NCBI RefSeq assembly: GCF_041296385.1
Contig: NC_091033.1
Coordinates: 15,148,501-15,212,500, forward strand
Length of the DNA: 64,000 bases
Reading direction: 5' to 3'
DNA from: Aphelocoma coerulescens
Lineage: Eukaryota; Chordata; Aves; Passeriformes; Corvidae
A model generated the notes under the pieces. It did not search any database. It was not told the origin of the DNA and saw only the letters and a program-made list of their open reading frames with translations. Position 1 is the first letter of the stretch, and each line of letters begins with the position of its first letter. The position numbers and the translations under genes were made by a program. Shown piece after piece: positions 1-10,741 of this stretch.

Positions 1-883
1 AGGGCTGGGGGTCCCTCAGGTGTGCCAGGGCTGGGGTCCCTCAGGTGTGTGAGGGCTGAGGGGGTCCCTCAGGTGTGCCAGGGCTGGGGTCCCTCAGGTG
101 TGTGAGGGTTGGGGGTCCCTCAGGTGTGCCAGGGCTGGGGTCCCTCAGGTGTGTGAGGGTTGGGGTCCCTCAGGTGTGCCAGGGCTGGGGTCCCTCAGGT
201 GTGCCAGGGCTGAGGGGGTCCCTCAGGTGTGCCAGGGCTGGGGTCCCTCAGGTGTGTGAGGGTTGGGGGTCCCTCAGGTGTGCCAGGGCTGGGGTCCCTC
301 AGGTGTGTGAGGGTTGGGGGTCCCTCAGGTGTGCCAGGGCTGGGGTCCCTCAGGTGTGTGAGGGTTGGGGTCCCTCAGGTGTGCCAGGGCTGGGGTCCCT
401 CAGGTGTGCCAGGGCTGGGGTCCCTCAGGTGTGTGAGGGTTGGGGTCCCTCCGGTGTGCCAGGGCTGGGGTCCCCCAGGTGTGCCAGGGCTGGGGTCCCT
501 CAGGTGTGCCAGGGCTGGGGTCCCTCAGGTGTGTGAGGGTTGGGGGTCCCTCAGGTGTGTGAGGGTTGGGGTCCCTCAGGTGTGCCAGGGCTGGGGTCCC
601 TCAGGTGTGCCAGGGCTGAGGGGGTCCCTCAGGTGTGCCAGGGCTGGGGTCCCTCAGGTGTGTGAGGGTTGGGGGTCCCTCAGGTGTGCCAGGGCTGGGG
701 TCCCTCAGGTGTGTGAGGGTTGGGGGTCCCTCAGGTGTGCCAGGGCTGGGGTCCCTCAGGTGTGTGAGGGTTGGGGGTCCCTCAGGTGTGCCAGGGCTGG
801 GGTCCCTCAGGTGTGTGAGGGCTGGGGGTCCCTCAGGTGTGCCAGGGCTGGGGTCCCTCAGGTGTGCCAGGGCTGGGGTCCCT
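1..883. repeat. G-rich minisatellite, 34 units of 25-28 bp
   Basis: The unit contains GGTCCCTCAGGTGTGCCAGG followed by GCTGG and repeats 34 times by hand count, beginning before the window. Two unit types differ after GGTGTG. Type A continues CCAGGGCTGGGG and is usually 25 bp. Type B continues TGAGGGTTGGGG(G) and is 25 or 26 bp. A few units are 28 bp because they carry GCTGAGGGGG. A and B often alternate as a dimer of about 51 bp, which is divisible by three, so long open frames on both strands run through the array without being genes. Unit-to-unit divergence is only a few bases, suggesting recent turnover. The array ends in a partial unit (GGCTGGGGTCCCTC) fused to the CpG island. Confidence 0.97.
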
Positions 884-1122
884 CTCCCCACACCGCGGCA
901 GGCTTGCTGTCCCCAGAGGAGCTCCGGCGGGGAGAGAGGCCCGGCAGAGCATCCCCCGCAGCAGCGGGCGGGCCCGCAGCGGTGGCAGGAGCCGCTGGGT
1001 GTCACTCCTCCATCGCGAGTGCTGCTGACGCGAAGGCAGCGCCGGGACTGAGCCCTGCCCGCGGTCCGCGCCTCCTTCGGCCGCGGTGCTGGAGGCAGGT
1101 GCGGAAGGGCAAAGCTCTTCGT
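884..1122. promoter_or_regulatory. CpG island, probable promoter/first-exon region
   Basis: About 25 CpG dinucleotides fall in roughly 230 bp, whereas the flanking DNA has almost none. There is an Sp1-type GC box (GGGCGGG, 966-972) overlapping the palindrome GCGGGCCCGC (968-977). On the plus strand a splice-donor-like CAG|GTGCGG has its last exon base at 1098, so 884-1098 could be a first exon read rightward. I see no TATA box, which is usual for CpG-island promoters. Direction is unresolved: it could serve a gene running left out of the window, a rightward transcript, or both. No convincing protein starts here. Confidence 0.6.
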
Positions 1123-3497
1123 GCAATGGGACAAGTTTTTACGCTATTTCCATCCATTCCCCATTGTGAAGATGTACTTTTCCACTGGCAGAATATTTCA
1201 GTCTAAAATGCTTCTGCAAGGAATATTTGCCCTGGCATAGTTTGGCTTGTTTTCTAAGATTTTTTTTTCAGTGGTTTCTGAACTATTTCCTTCTTAGTAG
1301 GAAGCAGTACAAATTTAAAAAAAAAAAAATTAAAAAATCGTACAATACAATATAGTGATGATTGGGATAGAATAGGAACGTCTGGATTGGAATTGTTACA
1401 GGAAGGTCTGTTTTCACGATGTTTCCAGTCCTGGCTTGCAATGGAAAAAGGGCAAATTAATCTCTGGATTTATAACTTCAGCTGAAGCCAGAGGGGGCAA
1501 TACCTGTTTACTCCAGTGCTGAATTGTACCCAACTGGCTCCACACTTTTGGATGCCTGTCCCAGTAGAGTTGAAGGTCTGAAATATATTCCAGCCAAGAA
1601 TATGGGCTGAAAAGGGCCTCCTGGATCAGACATCTGTGCCCTACAAATGTGTTCAACCCTTTAATAGATACTTAGTCCTCAAATTGTGCCTCCACACAAA
1701 TGCAGAGCAGCAAAAAATTTCCTAACAGCCTTTATGAAATTTATGATTTACCTTACAAAATACTGAAAGTTGCAAAATCTGCAAAGCATTGCAGGAAAAA
1801 AAAAACACAGAAGAGATTAAAAGTATTACTGGTGACTTAGATCCTTATAATAATGCAGGATTAAGTAAATGAAAATGTTCTGTGGTCTCAGGACACAACC
1901 CTTCTTGCACTTTGCACAGAGGAAGGCAGTCCTGCGCAACATAAGGCACATTGCTTTTTCATCCCAGTATAGTCTGGTTCAGAGGTTTTAGTTTTCAAAT
2001 TGTCCATTAGAACCTGGCACTTGAAATGACAATGAGAATCCAAGGGAAAGCATTGGATCATGTTACTTATTTCTATTTCATAAAAAAGGCAGGTGCTTGT
2101 CCAAACTCAATCCTGTATTTCATATCCTCTCTTCATCTTCCATAATTCAAAGCAACTTGATGGAGAAAGTTCCAAATACACAGGTACACAAACTACACTC
2201 AGTGGAGTGGCAAGATGTGGCTCCTCAGGACTCATGGCTCTGTCAGCTGTCAGGCTTGTCCTTTAGCTTTTGGGAAACAGAAGTCCTGGAATGGGGTGGG
2301 AGAACCTGAATGCTCTGAACAAGACTAGGATACCAAAAACTCTGCTTACTGCCTCTGTCAAAGGAAAATAACTTGTGTGTGCTGGTTCGGATCTTTTAGA
2401 GCCCCCATGGGTTGGCAGGGTGTGTCTCATTCTGCTGTGGCAGGAGCAGGTAGAGGCAGAAATCTTTAATCAAAGCTGTTAATGACTATCTCACCATTGG
2501 ATGGCACTCCAGTCCTTACTGCTCGTGGTAATCACAGCCTGGATTTTACTTGTGCATAGCATTTTTAAGTCAAGTAGCAACTAATAGGAAGACTTTTTTT
2601 ATGGCTAATGTGATAATAAAGTAAAATTACACTTGCAGAGCTGGCTTTAGTTTCACAGCGTTAGATTTTAGGAGGTCTGTGTTGAAATCTTGTCAGATTA
2701 CTTACTTCTCTAAATAAAGATTTCCAAATGCAGTTGGTTCTGTCACAAGGGACTCAGGTGTGATGTACTCTCTAGTGTCAGAAGAGATGTGCATGTGTTC
2801 ATGAGTGTAAGGTATTTCATCCCTAGGCTTTCACTCACTGTTTTATGCTTTATGCAGTGTTTTAGATTAATGAGACAGTGTTTTCAGCAACCCTTTCCTT
2901 AAACAGTCCTTTTTATTTGCAGCAGATACAGCGTACCTGAGTGTGGAATCACCTTCACCTCTGCTTCCCAGGGCTGCAGAATGGTGAGTGCTCCAGCCTG
3001 CACATCTGTAGTCTGGCAAGCATAAATATTTTTCCCCTCACACTGAAGATACAAATGTTCAAGGGAATGTCTGCATTTCATTCGAAGTTGTGACTGATGG
3101 TTTTACAAATGCAAGGAAGCATAAGCTCAAATGTGAGTTATTGATACGACATTTGCTTCCCACTGAGACAGTTTTGGTGTCACCATGAGCACAGCACCAC
3201 AGTCAGGGCAGGCAAGCCAGATGAAGTTTACCTGGGATTCCCACAGGTTTTTGCAGTCTGTCCTGAGTTCCTTGCTGCCAGCAGCCTTAGCTTGGAGCTA
3301 AGTGAGTTCTGTATATGAACTGCTAAATACGCTTGAGGCTGGGTATCCAAGGCAAAGCGTGTGGCAGCAATATCGACCGAGCCTCACCTCCTCTGCCACC
3401 TGCTGCTGGTTTCTGTGGTATCCCACCCCTGCAGTTGTGCCAGCCCAAGTGTTTATGCAGCTTCACTTGGAAATGGAGTTGGGAACATAGCTAATTT

Positions 3498-3570
3498 AAA
3501 AACAACAACAACAAAATCCCCCAAAAAACCCCACCACCACCAAAAAAACCACACCTCACCAAAAAAAAAA
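3498..3570. repeat. A/C-rich low-complexity tract
   Basis: Almost only A and C on the plus strand: (AAC)n, runs of C, (CCA)n, then a final A run of 10. Composition changes sharply at both edges. Confidence 0.9.
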
Positions 3571-3797
3571 GTTTTCTTCTGGATTAGTTTTAAGCAAGAT
3601 TAGGTCTCCAGTATAGTGAACCACATGGCACATAAACAATTTTTCTAGAACAACAGAACACATTGATATGGGGGCAGGAAGAGAACAAAAGATAAATATC
3701 GGTGCCATAAACCATTATTACCACTCAAGACTCCATCCTGAGACACCCCAGCTAAATCTACAATTTCAGTGATCCACACTAAATTTTGTTCTAAAAT

Positions 3798-3860
3798 GTT
3801 ATTATTTATAGTAGTAATAGTAGTAGCAGCAGTAATAATAATTATTATCATTATTATATT
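3798..3860. repeat. Degenerate trinucleotide repeat (TAG/TAA/ATT)
   Basis: TTATTATTTATAG is followed by TAGTAA, TAGTAGCAGCAG, TAATAATAA and TTATTATCATTATTA. It is an interrupted trinucleotide microsatellite with several point variants, so it is probably old and fairly stable. Confidence 0.85.
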
Positions 3861-4110
3861 TGTGACAAAATTCATGCCAGCCATAAGTAAGACTGTAGTT
3901 ACAACAAATACCTTATGTTGAAAGAACGGCCTGAATTCCTTTTTATCTAGGAGGAGAGCAAAAGCATTCTCGTTTCAGGTAAGCCTTTCAGTGGAAAAAA
4001 TAGTGATAGGAAAATAAAAGCTTATCCATTCTAACCAGTATTTCCTTGAGACAAGTGTGACTATTTTCATATTGTCCTCTAAAGAGCAGTTATTTCTGGA
4101 GGCACATCTT

Positions 4111-4188
4111 AGTACTTTTACAGTGTGAGTTTTATCACTCTTTATTTATAGTACTTTTACAGTGTGAGTTTTATCACTCTTTATTTAT
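4111..4188. repeat. Perfect 39-bp tandem duplication
   Basis: The 39 bases from 4111 (AGTACTTTTACAGTG...) to 4149 (...CTTTATTTAT) recur without a mismatch at 4150-4188. There are exactly two copies. The lack of divergence points to a recent event. Confidence 0.97.
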
Positions 4189-5473
4189 TTCCCATAAAGG
4201 AAGAGAAGCTCAAAACAACTCCTGTTTGCTCAGTCTGAGGGGCTCAACTGCTTGGGAAACTATCACCACATTTGGGATGACAGTGGGGAGATTTACATGT
4301 TGTATTTCCCCAGCACTGTATATAAACAAGTATCTTTCAGCTGAAACATTTTTTCCAAGTGAGATACAGTAAAAATTTCAAATCTGGCTCAGTTTGAAAA
4401 GTAAATGAGACAGAAAAATCCTTCTGCAGGGCAAAGAAACCTCAGTGCATGGCTGGCCTTGGTGACCACCTGCCAGGAGAAGAGGGACCTATGAAACTTT
4501 CTTCTAGTGTATTATCTGAATCTTATCTGCTCAAACACTTTAGAGTTCAGGAAAAGCAGCCAAAGTCAATTTTTGCTTAGAGTGTTTAAAACGAAAAGTA
4601 AACAGAAGGGAGAAGTTGTGTGTGTGCAGGAGGAGGTGTTGGGGTGGAGAATGAACGGGTGGTGGGATTGGGGAGGGAATGGTTTAACCTACATTGGCTC
4701 TTCTGAAATCCTCTTGGAAATATCCCTTGTTTTCTCAAATGACAATGAAATTGCACAATCATAATTGTGGTGGTGGAGAGCTGCTGGTGCTCTCTCTGAC
4801 CTGCCAGGTAGGTGAAACAATTGTCAGTATAAATTAAAGAACAGCTGTGTCATTACTCAGTGCCAGTTATCTGATTCTACAAAGCCTGAAAAATGTCTTC
4901 TGAAATGTGTAAAACAGGAACAGGCCTTTCAGGTCTTTGTTAGTATTTTAAAACACTAAAAAGAAGCTACTAAAAACCCCTAAACCAAACCCCTTCACAG
5001 TGTGCATTGTTATGCCAGTCCAGACACAACAAAATCCTTGGAATTTCAGGAACATTTTGTGAACTTTCCCCGTCTTGTCATCTGAGAAGGGGTACCTTGA
5101 TGTTGCTGTCATCCAGATCTGACTGATGATAGAGATGAGTTATCTGCTCTGTGCCTCCACCCTCTCACCTGAATCGGGTGTTCTCAGCCCAGACATCAAG
5201 CTACCTTAACGCCAAATGTAAATGGAAATGGTTGTATTTCACCTGTGTTTTCTCTTTCAGCCTATTAACACCTTATTTATTGAATGTAAGGGCCTGCATT
5301 CTTTAGTGACCTGTCACCACTGACTTTCAGAGCTGCTCTCTTCCAAAGGAAGCTCCAAGAATGATTGTGCCTGCTTAGTGTCTTTAAAAATCAGTTACTT
5401 TCTCTGTCTTTGGCATCGGGCATACCACATATGAATCCTCTGAGTGCTCTTGATAAAGAATTAAATCACAAGC

Positions 5474-5491
5474 CTTTCTTTATAAAGAAAG
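5474..5491. repeat. 18-bp perfect palindrome
   Basis: CTTTCTTTATAAAGAAAG reads the same on both strands, and symmetry stops one base out on each side. It could form a short cruciform. No known binding site is recognised. Confidence 0.85.
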
Positions 5492-6560
5492 CCTTTCCAG
5501 CAGGAATGAATCTCTCTTTCGTAGCTGATAAAATAGGAGAAAATTTAACCAAACTAATTTATTCTGGTTCCTATGAAAAATACTGTCTGTGAAAACCTGG
5601 AACACGTACAAAATAGCAACATTTTGCTCCTATCTGCATGTAGATCAATATGAATGGGTCACAGTGACCTCTCAGGGAGCAGGTCTGCATGGCAACCAAA
5701 ACTAATATGTATTTTAGCGACTAAGGTCCTTAAAAAAACAGAAACCACCTTTATCCACAGAGGATCTGTTCCCAACAGGATGATTTCTATACTATTTTAC
5801 CGTTGGTTTAAGGGTCATTTTAGCACTTTTTGGTGGCTTTTTTTTTTTCTTTCCACAAGGAATTTTTAAGATGGAACAAGAGACTTCATTTCTGCTACAG
5901 CAAAGCATTTTCAGTGCTTTCAATTAGAACATCTTGTTTTATGAGGTGAAAAATCTCTCCTGCCAGAGCATAGTTTGAAGTGCAGGAAAAGGCGGTGTCT
6001 TCACAGCAAATTGCAGTTTTTCAGTGAAGAAGGATCTCTGAAATTCATTCCACCATGCAACACTTCAGTGAATCACAAAAGTCTGGGGTTCGATGTTTGG
6101 TTTCCTTATCTGAAATAGAAATATATAGCTGAGCTTGGAAGAGCAGGCATTGAGCACTGGTTGGGAATGTTTTAGCAAAGCATTCTTTGTCTAAAAATGC
6201 TGTTTTGTTAGAAGAGAAAACACTTGTGGATGTGTAGTTTTTACAAAAAACATCTGAGCCTCAGATGGAATTTTTAGCCAAAGGAAGAGAATAGGAGGGA
6301 CTCTCCCATTCTGGAAAATGGAGAGGCCTGGTGGTCAGTGCTGGCAGTCCCAGCTTTGCCCTGTGCCTCCTGTGTCTCGGAGAAGTGTCTTAAAGAACTG
6401 GCTGTTAGAGATTTCTGTGCCTGTTACAGGGGTTATGTGCTCATGTTCTCCTCTTGGATAAGATTTGGAAGATCTTTAGTTTGTTCCAGTTTGGAATGCA
6501 GCCAGATTTTGATACTTCAGGATTTTTCTCAGATATTTATTCCTGACCAGCCTCAAGTGG

Positions 6561-8964
6561 TTTAAACAGTGGTTGCATACAATGGCTTTGTGCAGTTTAC
6601 TGTGCATCTTGGTTTCACTCTTCCTCTTTGGGATGTGCTCCCACCCTGCTTGTCCTGCATGTGTTGCCCAGATGAGCAATGCCATGGGATGCGTGATCCA
6701 CCTCATGGCCTGGAATTCTGGCACTGTGTCCTTGCTTGGAATAGGTGGGGCTATGTACACCCAAAACCAAAATTGTGTCTTTGGACAATAAAACAGTTGG
6801 GGCTTGTTTGTGTTTAGGTTTGCACATTCTGCACATAAGCCATTGATCCCAAGTAAATAATGAACAAGAGGAAATCCATTAAATAAGTTATTCAAAATAT
6901 CATAGAACTTGTCAAATGAATGATTTCACAAGCAGCATCCAACCAATTGTTTTTGCAATACAGCAGTTTTTAGGGATTAGAGAAAATCCAAACTCTTGGC
7001 AGGCAAAATCCATCTGAGGTGAGATCAAAATTTTGCATTAGAGCTTAGAAGTGTGGGAAATGTTGAATTGAATAATTGTCAAAATTTTTTTCTCTTGTAA
7101 AGCAGCTTTTATCAATGCAAAGCCAGGCATGGGAGAAGTATGGATATATCAGCCTGAGGGCAGTTGCTGTTGACCAAAGAGTGGTAAACGCTCAGTAATG
7201 AAGCTTTGGTCAAAGAGAAGTGGCTCAGTGAGATGTGAAGCTGGGAGAGTATCCATTACAAGATGAGATAAATCTGTGGCTACTTTGAAAATATTCTTTA
7301 TTGCTCAAACTAAGAGCAGTCAATAAGAACAACTTACAAAGGGGATGGAAAAAATAATGTTGCAATTATGGTTTAAATGTTATGAGATTAGAAAACTAAA
7401 ATGACTTCTAATTTAGTCATTATGAAATAATGTCAAATTGATAGAAAACATTTTCTCCATGTCAGGGTTTTAACTAAAACTGACATTTCTGAAGTCAGGA
7501 TAATTTTTCAGTGATAATGTGACTTGACAAAAATTCACTTTCAATAATCCATGTATCAACGTGGGTAGGTGCAGCCTGTAGTTCACCATAGACGCTGTCT
7601 CGTGGTACTTCAGTAGTGCTTGGTTTTATCAGTTGTCATTATTAAATATGCCTACATTGCTCCTGCTGATTAGCAGGTTACTTGGATAATAAGATAACTA
7701 AGATATGAGAGGTTTATTAGACATTAGCACCCCAGTTAAAACTCCCCATGGAACAGCTACGTGGGCTTGGGACAGGGCATTTTTTCTGTGCAGTGTGGGT
7801 ATGCCATTGTCCAGATTTGTCTCATTTCAGCTTAAGTAGTTCCAGATTTCAATGAAACACAATGTTGTGAACTTTTTCCACTTCATATGTCCCTGATGAC
7901 CGGGTATATTCAGCTGAAACGGGATTTGGACACTGCACTTACTAATCCTGTGAGTCTCATGGTCATGACCTGGGCCAAAAGGAATTGGTGAAATTGGCTT
8001 CTGGAATGTACATGAGATATTCGTGATTCCAGTTTAGCCTCAAACTGTGGAAGGAAGTGCATAGCTCATTTCCCAAGATGTCCTTCCTGCTTGAAGTGAG
8101 CAGGAACAGAGTCCTTGAAGAGGCACTGAAATTCAGAGAGATGTCTGGTGGCATTTGCTGAGCCGCCTCAAATTCCAGTCTAACTGAAACTCAGCATTTT
8201 CTGTGAAAGAGCCCAAGAACTCCAACAATCAGGAAGGTGATGGACATCTTCAGAAGATTTCCTTGAGGATTACATTTTAAATAACTGGTATATACATTTG
8301 TTCCCAAAATTAATTCCATGATGGACTACCATAAGATTCATAGACAGGAAATTTCTCCTATGAACTTCTTCAAGTCAATGGCTGGAATGCTACAGCTGTG
8401 GGTATCAGTGGTAGAACTCTTTCAAAACAATCTTGGAGTTAAGACCTTTGTGCTGTTGAAATTCCCATGCAGGGCCCAGTTCCACTTTACCAGCTCAGCA
8501 GTCTTTGTGACCACTCAGCTCATTATCCATTCTGTGCAATTCTGTGGAAGATCCTGAAAGTTCTCAGCAGGCCCTCACAATCCCAGAGTGCCATGCATGG
8601 AAACCCTTACAGTTTGGTGGTTGTCGATCTGGCACTCTAAATTTGTATCAGCAACACCCATTGCAGTTGTTGCTATTCAAATATTTCCTAGTCTTTTTTA
8701 TATTTGTTTATCATTATTTTATTTCTGTGCTTAGTAGTTAGTTTGGAAGCTTGTTGGTCTTTGTTTTTTACCCAGCACCTTAATTATGGTTATGAAGAGA
8801 CTTACAAGACTGTTTTTCTGTCCTTAAACCACCTTCTGGGTTTTGTGTACTAACACTGCAAAGTCTCTACTTAAAGACCTGTTTAATATTTAACTCAAAT
8901 AAACAGAACAGATTTTTTTTTAATAAAAAACTATCTATTGCAGACCAAAAAAAAAATCTTTTGA
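6561..8964. other. Non-coding stretch, possible 3' flank of the candidate minus-strand gene
   Basis: Only chance-length open frames are seen, including a 69-codon one at 6582-6791 on the plus strand. Minus-strand AATAAA motifs occur at 8718-8723 and 7713-7718 and could serve as polyadenylation signals if the minus-strand model is right. There is also a possible alternative terminal exon at 8066-8125 on the minus strand. Confidence 0.4.
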
Positions 8965-9141
8965 TTATTGTGCTTCAAATAATTTAAAGTAAAGAAGCAA
9001 GAAAGAACAGACCTTTTGTAAGACTTCAGCAAATGCTGCAAAGAGTAGAATGGAAAGTAGTAAGTATTTTAGGACATCTTTTTGCTGTGTGCTGTCTGTG
9101 TTAACAAGATTGGCACTTTGGAGTAGTAACTTAAGAAAGTG
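8965..9141 (-). CDS. Candidate terminal exon, unrecognised protein (minus strand)
   Basis: On the minus strand a very good acceptor (TTTTGCTTTTCTGCACAG) has exon base one at 9141. From there the phase-0 frame is open for 58 codons, beginning HFLKLLLQSANLVN, to a stop at 8965. The product is leucine-rich with a hydrophobic run (LLLSILLFAAFAEVLQ), suggesting an amphipathic or buried helix. An AATAAA lies about 245 bases downstream. Alternatively the exon ends at a weak donor (AAAAG|GTCTGT, last base 9013) and joins in phase 0 to 8066-8125, which would end the protein CLFKDSVPAHFKQEGHLGK. The phase matches the preceding candidate exon at 9786-9828. I do not recognise a family. Splice signals and phase are seen; that it is a gene is inference. 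Confidence 0.3.
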   Translation of the reverse strand, partial: HFLKLLLQSANLVNTDSTQQKDVLKYLLLSILLFAAFAEVLQKVCSFLLLYFKLFEAQ

Positions 9142-9785
9142 CTGTGCAGAAAAGCAAAAGCAAAATATCTGACCTGATGTAGTTAATTTAATTTTCTGCT
9201 GATTTGCCCTCAACCTCGTTCTCTTAACTCCCTATTCCCAGCCACCATGGTAAGTTTCTACTTGTTGCTGATTTTTTCCATAGCAAAACTTTTGTCCCAG
9301 TGCCAGCACATTATGTTCCTGGTTAGAGCCATGACGTCAAATAGCATCTGGCTCCAGGCCAAGGAATGCTGCTGGGAAGGAGGGAAATGAATGAATGGAT
9401 TTTCAACTCACATTGTAGTTGCCTCTTTCGGAGCCAGGAATCCTCATGTAATGTTCAGTCAGCTGGATAATGTACATTTATCAGTGCTCCTTAATAGAAC
9501 TGCAAGGAACTTCAGTGAGGATTCACAATAGTGCAGCAATTCAGGAAAAATGTTGTGATAAACTTCAACTTCAGAACTGGTTATACTCAGGAGAAGCATG
9601 AAGGAAGAAAGATGTGATTCAGCACAAAGTGGCTGCAAAATTCTAAATATAGTAAGTGGAAGAACCCTGAGCCTGGAACAGTTACTATCTAGTGCTCAGA
9701 AACTGAAACAGACCACACATTCCAAATTGTAAACATTCCTGCGAGCTCATGTAGCATGCATTTCTTTTAAAAATAATATCCTTAC

Positions 9786-9828
9786 CTCTGCAGGACAATA
9801 CACTTCTGTTATCTGTACATTTGCAAAA
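9786..9828 (-). CDS. Candidate 43-bp internal exon (minus strand)
   Basis: This is a microexon-sized segment between a good acceptor (TTTTGATCCCTCAG) and a strong donor (GCAGAG|GTAAGG). It begins with the last base of a split codon and ends in phase 0. In that frame it encodes FANVQITEVYCPAE with no stop. Both junction phases fit the neighbouring candidates at 9973-10098 and 8965-9141. No domain is recognised. Short segments with good splice signals also arise by chance, so the support is mainly its fit in the chain. Confidence 0.28.
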
Positions 9829-9972
9829 CTGAGGGATCAAAACGATCAAAATTCAAATCAGAATTCGCCAGCATTGTCTGCATGAAGTTCTAGTTATTGC
9901 AGTCAGTTTCCATGTCCTTTCTAATGCCCAGCCTTGCATGGAAGAAATAATCTTTCTATGACAATGCTGTAC

Positions 9973-10098
9973 CTGCTGGCCTTCAATTTCATTATCTGGA
10001 GTTCTTCAACAGCTGCTTGCACAGAAAGAGTAACTGGAATGTTTAGAGCATCCTCAGAAGTTAGCCACTGCTTAGGTTTGGCAGGAGAACAGAGCACA
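9973..10098 (-). CDS. Candidate internal exon (minus strand)
   Basis: The donor GCCAGCAG|GTACAGC is good. The frame encodes 41 complete codons, including PAKPKQWLTSEDALNIPV and LSVQAAVEELQIMKLKAS, and ends in phase 2. Two acceptors are possible. One starts the exon at 10098 and matches the phase of the previous candidate exon. The other (CCTAAGCAG|TGG, first base 10067) has a better pyrimidine tract (GTGCTCTGTTCTCCTGCC) but starts in phase 0 and would need a missing upstream exon. The second half looks helical. No family is recognised. Confidence 0.3.
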
Positions 10099-10265
10099 CT
10101 CTTGAATTTATAAGGAATAAGGGAATCCACATATGGAAGCTACACGGATGGATGATGTGGCATAACATGCCAGCTGGGCCCTTCTGATGTGCAAAACCAG
10201 GAACTGATGAATTTAGGGCTGTCTAGTAGTAGTCAGAGTTCTTCATGACACACAGTAAAGAACAG

Positions 10266-10322
10266 TATTGAACAAATGTTCAATATTTGTTGAACATTTA
10301 TTGAATATGTTCAATATTTGTT
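10266..10322. repeat. Nested inverted and direct repeats, AT-rich
   Basis: TATTGAAC-AAAT-GTTCAATA (10266-10285) is a perfect 8-bp stem with a 4-base loop. TTGAACAT (10290-10297) pairs with ATGTTCAA (10307-10314) across a 9-base loop. In addition, ATGTTCAATATTTGTT occurs at both 10276-10291 and 10307-10322. The cluster lies in the intron between two candidate minus-strand exons. Confidence 0.85.
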
Positions 10323-10537
10323 ATAATAATAGAGGTTTTACTGTTTCATAGTTAAAAGACACTGTAATCCAGACTGAAAAAAGAATTCACACTTTTAAAT
10401 TAATTTTGCTAATTGCTGCTACTCTTCCATGAATATAAAGGCGTGCTTCTAAATCTTCTGCTTGGTAGGAAGCAGTAAAACAATTTTAATTATTTTGGCA
10501 CCGAAGAGATGCACAATACCCTGTTGTAGAAAAATAC

Positions 10538-10694
10538 CTGTATTCTTGGACGTATTTACATGTTTCTTTGAAAGGATTCATGCATCTCAGAGACAGTGTG
10601 ACTTCCTGAGTATTGTGTAAAGTGACAAATATGTTTTTCATGGCAGATAAATCCAGAGATACATAAAACTCGTTGTTCCGTGTGACTGAATTCT
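10538..10694 (-). CDS. Candidate internal exon (minus strand)
   Basis: The open frame reads NSVTRNNEFYVSLDLSAM, then NIFVTLHNTQEVTLSLRCMN, and ends ETCKYVQEY before a good donor (AATACAG|GTATTT, phase 2). The acceptor (CTCAATTAG, first exon base 10694) has a poor pyrimidine tract. An in-frame stop lies about 16 bases further upstream, so translation must enter by splicing. The alternation of hydrophobic residues suggests beta strands. The phase fits both neighbours, but the implied upstream intron is only 47 bp, unusually short for a vertebrate. No family is recognised. Confidence 0.25.
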
Positions 10695-10741
10695 CTAATT
10701 GAGGCGTAATGCACATTTACGTGTGTGCTTGCCTCCCTCAC

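Larger units (their letters stand above)
1123..6560. other. AT-rich non-coding stretch
   Basis: CpG density falls abruptly past the island. The stretch holds a 13-base A run near 1317-1329 and the simple repeats listed separately. Open frames of up to 85 codons occur on both strands at chance frequency and lack paired splice signals. I see no RNA gene and no recognisable mobile element. Confidence 0.6.

Noticed and set aside
75..1206. Long open frames (153, 325, 177 and 138 codons) with repeats such as VPGLGSLRC
   Set aside because: They are translations of the minisatellite. The dimer of about 51 bp keeps the frame open on both strands, the frames shift with 25/26-bp units, and no start, splice or codon evidence supports a protein.
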